A stretch of DNA of 9,770 nucleotides from DAOVGU01 sp030637775 [NCBI: bacterium] (GTDB taxonomy: Bacteria; Ratteibacteria; UBA8468), in contig DAOWFY010000088.1 in assembly GCA_030637775.1 (NCBI GenBank), positions 1-9,770 on the forward strand. Reading direction: 5' to 3'. The notes under the pieces are model-generated. The model did not search any database and was not told the DNA's origin. It was given only the letters and a program-made list of their open reading frames with translations. Below, one piece after another: positions 1-7,251 of this stretch. The number at the start of each line of letters is the position of its first letter. The stretch's first letter is position 1. A program made the translations under genes and the position numbers.

Positions 1-360
1 ATTCCTCTTTTTGACCAACATCTGGAAGGCGCAGAACAGAAGCAAAATTCCAAAAAGTCGCTTGAGCCAGAGATTGGAGATTAGGGTGGTAGAAAATCCG
101 CCTAACTGCGCTCCCGCCATTCCCGCTACTCCTAAAACAAGACCTAATTTCAAATTAACCTGGCCTTTCTGGCGATGAGTAAGAAGGCCGGAAAGACTGG
201 CAAAGAGCATGATAAAGAGGCTTGTTCCTATTGCCTCTTTCATCGTAAGAGAAAAAATGTAGACAAGAGCAGGAACAATGACTACTCCTCCTCCGATCCC
301 TAAGAGGCCGGAAAGAAAGCCCATCACAATACCCGCAATCAATCCATTTATCCAGAGCAT
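1..360 (-). CDS. TauE/SafE (YfcA-like) family membrane transporter, 3' end cut by window edge
   Basis: This is an integral membrane protein of the TauE/SafE family, whose members are proposed to export sulfite, sulfoacetate or related organosulfur anions; the substrate here is unknown. Translating positions 360 down to 1 gives 120 residues without a stop. A hydrophobic first segment leads into the family glycine motif GIGGG at residues 21-25. A second hydrophobic segment follows at about 44-60, then a short basic loop (THRQKG, 61-66) and two more hydrophobic stretches at about 70-90 and 100-116. This matches one TauE repeat half, so the rest lies outside the window unless this is one of the half-length (about 120 aa) members. 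The ATG sits 2 nt after the stop of the methyltransferase-nitroreductase gene, with no clear Shine-Dalgarno, so coupled translation is likely. The family call is firm and the substrate is not. Confidence 0.85.
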   Translation of the reverse strand, partial: MLWINGLIAGIVMGFLSGLLGIGGGVVIVPALVYIFSLTMKEAIGTSLFIMLFASLSGLLTHRQKGQVNLKLGLVLGVAGMAGAQLGGFSTTLISNLWLKRLFGILLLFCAFQMLVKKRN

Positions 361-362
361 CT

Positions 363-1700
363 CTATTGGCGACCAACAGGCATCAGGTAAAGGACCTCTT
401 CCTTCAGCCTTAAAAGTTTCTTTACCGCCGCATCATTGAAGGCGCCAACGGCAACGGTGGCCAGGTCCATTGCTTCTGCTTGAAGATAGATATTTTCCCC
501 AATATGACCTATCTCCATATTCACATAACGGATTCCCCTTTTCCCATATCTGCCCGTGGTGCGTTGAAAAACTGCGGCAAGGACAATGGTTATCGGAGCC
601 TCCCTTATCATTCCCTGTCCTAAGGCAGCAGAGGCTAACTGCCGGCGAAGATCTCCCCCCATCCCGTCCACCGGACGGGAACCCTCCATTACTTTAATTA
701 AACTGTGGGAAGAGGGAAGATAATGGTAGAGCCCTGAGTCTAACTTTTCCACCCTACCGACAAGAAGATAGGTTTCTATGGGATAGGTAGCACCTGCCGA
801 GGGAGCGGCTCTGCCTCCCCATTTTGCGGTGATGCCAGAGGCTGCCCAGAGAAGTTGTCCTACCTCTTTCAAACTTAAAGGCTCATCCTTATATTCTCTT
901 CTTGACCTCCTTTTACTTATCGTCTCTTCTACAGAAATGGTGCCCTTAACTTTAGGTGAGGGAAGTTTAATTTCTTTATTCACGGGATTTCCCCTCCTTT
1001 CATTATGGATCATTGGCACAAATCTCACGGGAATAATTGATTGTTCCTGAATTTTCCCTTTTCTCTTGGTAAGTAACTTTAATTCTTGATAATATTCCCC
1101 TACCGGGATGACCATTCTTCCTCCCTCAGCAAGTTGCTCAATAAGAGGCTTGGGAATATAGGGAGGAGCGCAGGTAACAATAATCCCATCAAAGGGAGCA
1201 AACTCCTCCCAACCAAGATAGCCATCCCCACACTTTACCTTAATGTTTTTATAACCTAAATCTTTTAATCGAATCTTGGCGCTTTTAGCCAAGGGCTCCA
1301 GGATTTCAATCGTATATACCTCTTTTGCTAATTCCGCCAGGATTGCTGCCTGATACCCTGAGCCTGTCCCGATCTCCAAAACCATCTCATCCCCGGATAA
1401 TCTCAGAAGTTCTGTCATCAGACCAACGATATATGGCTGAGAGATGGTCTGGTCTTCTCCAATCGGAAGGGGGGAATCCCTGTAGGCGAGCCTCTGGTAT
1501 TCCTGGGGAACAAACCGATGCCGCTCTACCCTTCTCATTACCGCAAGTACTCTTTTATCCTTTACTCCTCTTGCCTCAATCTGCTCGGTCACCATCTTCT
1601 CACGCAGCTGGATAAAACTAACCTTTTGCTCCTTTTCGGAAGATAGGCTCTGGCAACCAAGAAGGATCAAAGCAATTAAAATGACTATCTCCTTTTTCAT
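363..1700 (-). CDS. Lipoprotein fusion: protein-L-isoaspartate O-methyltransferase (PCMT) + SagB-type nitroreductase domain
   Basis: Two enzyme domains lie in one 445-residue chain behind a lipoprotein signal. Residues 1-16 are a basic start, a hydrophobic core and a lipobox LLGC with Cys16. Residues about 30-230 match PCMT, which methylates L-isoaspartyl residues using SAM in damaged-protein repair. Visible motifs are LPIGEDQTISQPYIV (78-92), the SAM loop VLEIGTGSGYQAA (107-119), DGIIVTCAPP (171-180) and RFVPM (226-230). Residues about 255-445 match a SagB/ThcOx-like FMN nitroreductase: SKRRSRREY (262-270), RAAPSAGATYPIE (297-309), REAPITIV (366-373), GENIYLQAEAM (401-411) and the terminal LMPVG. 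Both domains look complete. The start is set by the lipobox and a GGAG site 5 nt upstream, and it overlaps the ligase stop as ATGA. The signal predicts an exported, membrane-anchored protein, which is odd for a SAM enzyme. Domain calls are strong; the joint role is unknown. Confidence 0.9.
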   Translation of the reverse strand: MKKEIVILIALILLGCQSLSSEKEQKVSFIQLREKMVTEQIEARGVKDKRVLAVMRRVERHRFVPQEYQRLAYRDSPLPIGEDQTISQPYIVGLMTELLRLSGDEMVLEIGTGSGYQAAILAELAKEVYTIEILEPLAKSAKIRLKDLGYKNIKVKCGDGYLGWEEFAPFDGIIVTCAPPYIPKPLIEQLAEGGRMVIPVGEYYQELKLLTKRKGKIQEQSIIPVRFVPMIHNERRGNPVNKEIKLPSPKVKGTISVEETISKRRSRREYKDEPLSLKEVGQLLWAASGITAKWGGRAAPSAGATYPIETYLLVGRVEKLDSGLYHYLPSSHSLIKVMEGSRPVDGMGGDLRRQLASAALGQGMIREAPITIVLAAVFQRTTGRYGKRGIRYVNMEIGHIGENIYLQAEAMDLATVAVGAFNDAAVKKLLRLKEEVLYLMPVGRQ

Positions 1701-3208
1701 CTCAACTCCTTTTTAAGAATTTTTCCGGTTATCGTTTTGGGTAAAGAGGCCTTAAAGATAATTCTTCTTGGTACCTTATAGGAGGCAATACTTTCCCTGC
1801 AAAAGCTCAGCAATTCCTTCTCCGTTGTCTTTTCTCCTTCTTTTAAGGCAACATAGGCAACCGGCACCTCTCCCTTTTCTTCATCCTTGACACCAATTAC
1901 CGCTACCTCGGCAACCGCGGGATGATGGTAAAAGACCTCCTCTACCTCCCGGGGATAGACATTTAAACCGCGCACATTAACCATATCCTTCTTTCTATCC
2001 ACAATATAGATATACCCATCCCGATCAATCTTTGCCAAGTCTCCCGTGGCCAACCAGCCCTCACTCAGCACCTCTTTTGTCTCCTCAGGTTGGTTATAGT
2101 ATCCCTTCATTACATTTGCTCCCTTCACCAGTAACTCCCCCACCTCCCCGGTTAAAAGCCTCCTCCCGTTCTTGTCCACAACCTTTACCTCTATCTCCGG
2201 GAGAGGAAGACCAACGGAACCAGGTTTACGAATGCCTTTTAAGGGGTTGAAAGAAACTACCGGCGAGGCTTCGGTAAGGCCGTATCCCTCTAAAAGAGGA
2301 AGACGGAATTCCTTTTCAAATCTGGCCAGTACCTCAACCGGAAGGCTCGCTGCTCCCGAGATGCAGAAGTGCAAAGGGTTCAAAAATCTAAAGAGAAAAA
2401 AGAGGCGAGGAAGATTAAAGTCAGCCAGGAGATTGTAAAGAGCAGGAATACCAACCAGGACCGTCACTCTATTGACTAAGATGCACCTTATAACCTTTTT
2501 AAATGGTCTCACTGAAGCAACAATGGTAACCCTTCCTCCTACGGATAAAGGTATTAAAATACAGACGGTGAAGGTAAAGGAATGAAACATCGGAAGAAGA
2601 CAGATGAAATTATCCCTTTTGCTTATTCTAATTGCTCTTGCGCAGGAGAGAGCATTGGAAAGTAGATTTTGGTGAGTAAGCATTACCCCCTTAGGATGGC
2701 CAGTGGTGCCAGAGGTATAAAGAAGAAAGGCTACCTCCTCCGGGAGAAGAACCGGTCCCGACTTCAAAGGCAAAGAAGCCAATAGTTCCTCAAAACTGAC
2801 TGTTCCCGAAATTGTCTTGCCTACAATAATAATCTTTTCTAAAGATTTTACCCGGATACGCAGTTGATTCACCATTTCCAAAAAATCAGAGGAGGTGATC
2901 AGGAATTTTACTCCGGCATCCTCCAAAATGTACCTTAGTTCTTCCGTCTTCAAAAAGGAATTGAGGGGAAGAGTGACCGCCCCTGTCTTTAAAATACCAA
3001 AATAGGAAAAAACATACTCGGGAGAATTGGAAAGAAGGATGCCAATTTTTTCCCCGGGTTTTATTCCCAAATTCAGCAGCCCGGTAGCCAATCTACTCAC
3101 CGCCTCAGTTAACTTTCGGTAGTTAATCCTTCTCCTTTCAAAGATGAGAGCAACCCTGTCAGAATACCTCCGGGCACTTTCCTCCAGCATCTCAATCAGG
3201 TTCATCAT
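1697..3208 (-). CDS. AMP-forming acyl-CoA synthetase (long-chain fatty-acid-CoA ligase-like)
   Basis: An ANL-superfamily enzyme that adenylates a carboxylic acid with ATP and transfers it to CoA; it is most like FadD-type fatty acid ligases and cytosolic. At 503 residues it has the usual length and all core motifs: the phosphate-binding loop LLYTSGTTGHPKGV (162-175), the EGYGLTEASP motif (307-316), TGD (388-390), the hinge VDRKKDMVNVRGLNVYP (403-419) and PKTITGKILKKEL (490-502), in which Lys496 is the expected catalytic lysine. No transmembrane segment or fused domain is seen. The first of two consecutive ATGs overlaps the mannosidase stop as ATGA; no good Shine-Dalgarno is visible, consistent with coupling. 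The acyl substrate cannot be read from the sequence; fatty or aryl acids are both possible. Its neighbours do not include other beta-oxidation genes. Confidence 0.92.
   Translation of the reverse strand: MMNLIEMLEESARRYSDRVALIFERRRINYRKLTEAVSRLATGLLNLGIKPGEKIGILLSNSPEYVFSYFGILKTGAVTLPLNSFLKTEELRYILEDAGVKFLITSSDFLEMVNQLRIRVKSLEKIIIVGKTISGTVSFEELLASLPLKSGPVLLPEEVAFLLYTSGTTGHPKGVMLTHQNLLSNALSCARAIRISKRDNFICLLPMFHSFTFTVCILIPLSVGGRVTIVASVRPFKKVIRCILVNRVTVLVGIPALYNLLADFNLPRLFFLFRFLNPLHFCISGAASLPVEVLARFEKEFRLPLLEGYGLTEASPVVSFNPLKGIRKPGSVGLPLPEIEVKVVDKNGRRLLTGEVGELLVKGANVMKGYYNQPEETKEVLSEGWLATGDLAKIDRDGYIYIVDRKKDMVNVRGLNVYPREVEEVFYHHPAVAEVAVIGVKDEEKGEVPVAYVALKEGEKTTEKELLSFCRESIASYKVPRRIIFKASLPKTITGKILKKELR
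1706..1712 (-). promoter_or_regulatory. Ribosome binding site for the PCMT-nitroreductase lipoprotein
   Basis: The reverse strand reads AAAGGAG, then 5 nt, then ATG. The site lies inside the last codons (Lys-Lys-Glu) of the upstream acyl-CoA synthetase. It fixes the start that includes the lipoprotein signal. The next in-frame methionine (Met36) has no comparable site at a usable distance, so the signal peptide is probably real. Confidence 0.7.
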
Positions 3209-6200
3209 ATCAATAAAAGAGTTTTAATTTCATTATGAGAAAATGGAAGAGAAATCCTTCCTTGAGAAATCTTTAACTTTTTTAAAGCTTTCTCCATCAA
3301 ATCTGTCTCTTCAACAGAAGAAACAGGTAGATTTAAGGCGATCTTTCCTTTAGTTTCCCTTCCCTGACTTTCATAGATTCTAACAATTAACCCTTTTCCG
3401 CTTTCTGATTTCTTTAAAGCAGAAACTATCAGATTGGCTGGTTCTATCTGAAGGAAGGAAGAGGATGAGGGTAACATGCCTTTCGGATTAGGATTTTTTA
3501 CCAGATAAGGGATTAGGGGGAAATTTAATCCATCGGCATAATTTACAGTTCTCCCTCTCTTCCAGTCTCCGGAATGGGGGAGAAGGGAATAACAAAACCT
3601 GTTTATTCCAACATCAGGAGTCGGATCTGGCTCATAGGGACTGCGCAGAAGAGTCAGCCTAATTTGATTTCCACATACATCATACCCATGCTTGGAGTCA
3701 TTGAGGAGGCTCACTCCATACCCTTTTTGCGAGAGGTCAGCCCATTTTAGAGCAGGCATCTCTCTACCATTGTTAGGACGGTAAATATAGCCAAAGGGAA
3801 TCTCAAAGCAGGCTTCTCTAGCGGAAATATTTAAGGGAAAGGAAACTTTAAGCATCGGAGCATCAGAATTTTTTGTTCCTCTTTCCTGCCAATTTACAGT
3901 AGTAAAGAAATCAATGCGGGGTATCTCGCGATAGAGAATAATTTCTTGAAGGATAGGGGATTGATTGAACTTATGCTCTACCTTAAGGACGCTGCGGATA
4001 GCCCCCTCCTCCGAAACCTTCACCTTTGCTCCAGAGATAAGGTTTACCGTCTTGCTGATGGGACCAATATTCCAGGCAGACATCGGATGGGGCTTTTCAA
4101 AGAGAATCTGGAAGAGATTACCGGGAGGGAAAAGAGTTCCTCCACCTCCCATACGTTCCTGGACATTAATCAATTCTTTCCTGGTCGTCTTGTCGAAAAG
4201 ATAAGAAATGCATCCAGAATTCCGGGCAACGAGAAGGGAGAAAAATTCATTCTCCATCCTATAAAAAGAGCCTTCCTCAACAATAGAGAGGGGTTTGGGG
4301 TTCGCAACATCTCTACTTTTAGAGGAACGGAGGTAATAAGTGCAGTATCCAAAAGATGGAACATTACCGATAAAAATGAGGGTGTTCTTATTTAGCTGGG
4401 AGGGGATAAAGTTCCCTTTTTCGTCATAGAGAGAAAAATTTTTAAAAGAAGAAATCTTTACCTTTACGATATCCTTTCTCTGCCAGGAAAGGGGGTTGAA
4501 GACAATTATCGGAATCCCTTGTTTTTTTTGGATAGAGACTTCCGTAGAAATGCTCCGGAGAGCTTTGCCCAAATGGGATTGGCATATCTTCTTTGTCCCC
4601 TTAAAGAGACGATGAGAGTATTCATAGGCGGGATGAATGGCTGAACCATCAAGGAGGTCATGAAATTGATTAAATGATGCATTTCTCCAGGCAGTTTCAA
4701 ACTCCTCTCCGGGATAGGAAGGACCATAAAAAGAGGCGATGGTAGAGAAGATCTCCGCTGCCGATAAAAGAGTTTCGGCTCTGCGGTTCATTAACTTAAT
4801 GTCGCTGTGTGTAGTGTAACAACCTTCAAATATTGGGTTAAGTTCATTTTTTACTACAGGATAATCCGACGAAATCGTTGCGGCTTTGAAGAAATTTTCG
4901 CTCTTGTCGAATTTAAGATTAGGGAAAAGTGGTCTTTTTTGTAATCTGGCCGCCATCTCTAAATCTCTTCGGGTAGGACCACCTCCATGATTTCCTATTC
5001 CATAGACTATTAGATGATGATTAGAGCCAGATCTTTCCCTGGTCTGGATTAACTCAGAACAAAGACCGGGACCGATACTATTGTTGTAGGTTTCTCCGCT
5101 ATTAAAGGCAAGGACGCTTGAGCCATCCGGTGCTCCCCACCAGAAAAGCGGATAGCGAAGAGGATCCCGGCAGCGACACCCATAATAGTAATCTATTCCG
5201 CTTTTCTTCAGGATTTGCGGATAGGTCCAGGGATGACCGAAGGTATCCGGACACCAGCAAATCTTGGGCTCAATACCAAATTTTTCCCTGATATATTTTT
5301 TGGCGTAAAGAATCTGGCGCACCAAAGCCTCACCCGAAGCCATATTCAAATCCCCTTCTACCCAGGTGGAGGCAGTTATCTCCCACCTTCCTTGTTTTAC
5401 CCATTTCTTTGTCTCTTTAAAAAGGGAAGGATAATTTTTTTCCATCGTAGAATATAGCGTGGCCTGGCTTTGCGAGAAATGGAAATCTGGATACTCCTTC
5501 ATCAAGGAATTTACGCTTTGTATTGTTCCCTTTGCCGCGATCAAAGTGGCCGGCCAGGTCCAGAGCCAGTTCATATCAAGATGGGCGTGACCAATCAGGT
5601 GAATCGTAAATTTCTTCACCTCTTTAGAGAGAGGAGAAAAAATCTTCATTGCTTTCTCAAAGGAAGAGATAAATTCTTCTATTCTTTTCTTATCCAGTAG
5701 CTCTATTTTTATCTGAGCTAAAGCCTCAGATAATAGAGCCGAGTATTGCTTGCGAAGTTTAGAATTCCATCTTAACAGAGCCCGAATAAACCTGAATTCA
5801 TTAAGCAGGGTTTCCAATCGAAAGATAGTATTCTCTACTACCTGGATAGAGAGATGGCTTTTCCAAACATAACCAACACCTTTTCCCTTACCGGCTCTTA
5901 TTGCTACGGTAAACTTTTCCTTTGGATTGGCTCTTTTGGTAAGAGGAAGATCAATATCGAGCCAGGACTCTTTTTTCTCTACACTTTTTCCGTTGACAAA
6001 TATTTCTCCTCCGCGCGGAAAAAGAAGCTGGATGTTTATCTTAGAACCTTTGATTTTGATACCTTGAACCTCTTCCGGAACAATTATTTGATTTCTCAGC
6101 CAGGCTCCAGGAGGAAGCAAGTGTGCATTAGAAGAGGTAAGAGGAAATTTACATTTCCAATTGCTTAACTGTTGGCTTTCCTCTAAGGCCAAAAGTAAGC

Positions 6201-6237
6201 TATCGAGTTTTTCTTCTATAGATTTTGGTGATTTCAT
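3205..6237 (-). CDS. Glycoside hydrolase family 38 alpha-mannosidase
   Basis: A retaining, zinc-dependent alpha-mannosidase of 1010 residues, close in length to Ams1/MAN2C1-type enzymes. An N-terminal beta-rich region (about 1-205) precedes the catalytic barrel. Barrel motifs are HLIGHAHLDMNWLW (213-226; His219 and Asp221 are expected zinc ligands), QGRWEITASTWVEGDLN (282-298), WCPDTFGHPW (328-337; Asp331 is the expected nucleophile), YGIGNHGGGPT (412-422), YTTHSDIKLMNRRAE (474-488) and NQFHDLLDGSAI (523-534; His526 is the expected fourth zinc ligand). The C-terminal half is the beta-sandwich domain of the family. There is no signal peptide, so a cytosolic enzyme acting on imported manno-oligosaccharides or recycled glycans is inferred. 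The ATG lies 38 nt inside the end of the upstream gene, with AAGG about 6 nt before it. Family assignment is firm; the exact linkage specificity and even strict mannose preference are not established. Confidence 0.93.
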   Translation of the reverse strand: MKSPKSIEEKLDSLLLALEESQQLSNWKCKFPLTSSNAHLLPPGAWLRNQIIVPEEVQGIKIKGSKINIQLLFPRGGEIFVNGKSVEKKESWLDIDLPLTKRANPKEKFTVAIRAGKGKGVGYVWKSHLSIQVVENTIFRLETLLNEFRFIRALLRWNSKLRKQYSALLSEALAQIKIELLDKKRIEEFISSFEKAMKIFSPLSKEVKKFTIHLIGHAHLDMNWLWTWPATLIAAKGTIQSVNSLMKEYPDFHFSQSQATLYSTMEKNYPSLFKETKKWVKQGRWEITASTWVEGDLNMASGEALVRQILYAKKYIREKFGIEPKICWCPDTFGHPWTYPQILKKSGIDYYYGCRCRDPLRYPLFWWGAPDGSSVLAFNSGETYNNSIGPGLCSELIQTRERSGSNHHLIVYGIGNHGGGPTRRDLEMAARLQKRPLFPNLKFDKSENFFKAATISSDYPVVKNELNPIFEGCYTTHSDIKLMNRRAETLLSAAEIFSTIASFYGPSYPGEEFETAWRNASFNQFHDLLDGSAIHPAYEYSHRLFKGTKKICQSHLGKALRSISTEVSIQKKQGIPIIVFNPLSWQRKDIVKVKISSFKNFSLYDEKGNFIPSQLNKNTLIFIGNVPSFGYCTYYLRSSKSRDVANPKPLSIVEEGSFYRMENEFFSLLVARNSGCISYLFDKTTRKELINVQERMGGGGTLFPPGNLFQILFEKPHPMSAWNIGPISKTVNLISGAKVKVSEEGAIRSVLKVEHKFNQSPILQEIILYREIPRIDFFTTVNWQERGTKNSDAPMLKVSFPLNISAREACFEIPFGYIYRPNNGREMPALKWADLSQKGYGVSLLNDSKHGYDVCGNQIRLTLLRSPYEPDPTPDVGINRFCYSLLPHSGDWKRGRTVNYADGLNFPLIPYLVKNPNPKGMLPSSSSFLQIEPANLIVSALKKSESGKGLIVRIYESQGRETKGKIALNLPVSSVEETDLMEKALKKLKISQGRISLPFSHNEIKTLLLI

Positions 6238-7225
6238 CTACCTTAAATTTTGGTAACTTCTTTATTTTCCCATTTACCTTCATCTTAAATCCAAAATCTT
6301 TTTTCTTAATCTTGCCAATAATAGAAATGGGGATGCCTTTTCTCTGAAAAAGCTTTATCAGTTTAGGACTCTCTTCAGGATTTAAACTAATCAATAAAGA
6401 ACCGGAAGCAATAAGACCAAGAGGATCAAGACTAAATTCTTTACATAAGATCTTTGCCTCATCATAAATTTTAATCTGTTCAAAAAAAACTAAAACTCCC
6501 TTCTCCGAGGCCTGAGCGACCTCCATAATACCGGTAGATAAACCCCCTTCGGTAGGGTCATGCATCGCATTGATTCTAACAGAATTATTGGCAAGAAGGG
6601 CTTCTTTAAGAATACTGATCCCCGGTTTGATAAGAAAATTCTTTGCTCTCTCCAGAAAGGAAGAGGAAAATCTCCTCTTCAGATACTTCTCCTTCTCACG
6701 GGCAATGATCGCCGTCCCCTCAATGGCAATGCCTTTGACCAGAAGAAGATCATCATCTATCCTGCTATTGGAACTAGGGGTTATTTTATCTCTCTTGACG
6801 GTTCCAATCATCTCCCCGACCACAATTGGTCTTTTTAGACCGGAGGTAATCTCAATATGGCCCCCAATCCAGAGAATACCCAAATCCTGACAGACTTGGG
6901 AAATATTTTTAAAAAGGCTTTCTACATCGGCTTTGGTCGTTTTTCCTTCGGGGAGAAGGTTGGCGCTCAGGAACCATTTAGGCTCTCCACCCATCGAGGC
7001 AATGTCATTGGCATTAATAATAACACTATAGAGACCAACCTCTCCTTTGGCTAATGTAATGGGGTCGGTTGTAAGAACCAGATACTTGGCGTTTTCTTTG
7101 ATGACGGCAGCATCCTCACCAATTTTAGGCGGGACAATGAGCGCTTTATTTTTTCGATAATATTTCTTGATTAATTTTGCGAGAAGTTTTGCATCAAGTT
7201 TGCCCACGGGAAAGGTCCGACCCAT
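6200..7225 (-). CDS. AIR synthase (PurM)/HypE-like superfamily protein
   Basis: An ATP-binding protein of the PurM/HypE/SelD/ThiL fold, 341 residues and probably cytosolic. The N-terminal PVGKL (6-10) is typical of uncharacterised HypE-like AIR-synthase proteins. Motifs are IGEDAAVI (35-42), TTDPIT (52-57), NANDIASMGGEPKW (71-84), GGHIEI (121-126), HDPTEGGLSTG (222-232) and SGSLLI (274-279). HypE itself ends in PRIC with a carbamoylated cysteine; this protein ends in a lysine/arginine-rich tail with no cysteine, so it is not a standard hydrogenase maturase. It also lacks the SelD N-terminal Cys/Sec. It is the first gene of the minus-strand run. An in-frame TAA lies one codon upstream of the ATG, which rules out a longer form. 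No Shine-Dalgarno is present and an extended -10 sits 8 nt before the ATG, so initiation may be leaderless. The reaction is unknown. Confidence 0.85.
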   Translation of the reverse strand: MGRTFPVGKLDAKLLAKLIKKYYRKNKALIVPPKIGEDAAVIKENAKYLVLTTDPITLAKGEVGLYSVIINANDIASMGGEPKWFLSANLLPEGKTTKADVESLFKNISQVCQDLGILWIGGHIEITSGLKRPIVVGEMIGTVKRDKITPSSNSRIDDDLLLVKGIAIEGTAIIAREKEKYLKRRFSSSFLERAKNFLIKPGISILKEALLANNSVRINAMHDPTEGGLSTGIMEVAQASEKGVLVFFEQIKIYDEAKILCKEFSLDPLGLIASGSLLISLNPEESPKLIKLFQRKGIPISIIGKIKKKDFGFKMKVNGKIKKLPKFKVDEITKIYRRKTR

Positions 7226-7233
7226 ATTTTAAT

Positions 7234-7242
7234 ATTATCACA
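7234..7242 (-). promoter_or_regulatory. Extended -10 promoter element for the five-gene minus-strand operon
   Basis: The reverse strand reads TGTGATAAT, an extended -10 (TGn plus GATAAT, 5 of 6 to consensus). The -35 region is poor (TTGCTT at 7255-7260, 15-nt spacing), as tolerated by extended -10 promoters. The predicted transcription start falls within a few bases of the ATG at 7225, leaving little or no 5' leader. This matches the absence of a Shine-Dalgarno there. Confidence 0.45.
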
Positions 7243-7251
7243 GGAAGAGCA

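Noticed and set aside
155-376. 73-codon reverse-strand open frame overlapping the transporter
   Set aside because: It is out of frame with a clear TauE/SafE protein on the same strand and its product is rich in Arg, Ser and Cys with no recognisable motif.
363-1700. RiPP biosynthetic cluster suggested by the SagB-type domain
   Set aside because: No precursor peptide, YcaO cyclodehydratase, leader protease or dedicated exporter is visible in the window, so the domain alone does not support a cluster.
363-1700. Frameshift or assembly join making an artificial fusion
   Set aside because: The frame is continuous, the linker (about 231-255) looks natural, and base composition does not change across the junction; only an outside comparison could still overturn this.
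3946-4395. 149-codon plus-strand open frame
   Set aside because: It lies wholly antisense to the GH38 beta-sandwich region, has no ribosome site worth noting and no family resemblance.
5854-6168. 104-codon plus-strand open frame
   Set aside because: It is antisense to the conserved N-terminal region of the mannosidase and is Phe/Leu-rich, as expected from the complement of Lys/Glu codons.
6560-6890. Two overlapping plus-strand frames of 92 and 106 codons
   Set aside because: Both are antisense to the HypE-like gene, whose motifs are continuous through this stretch.
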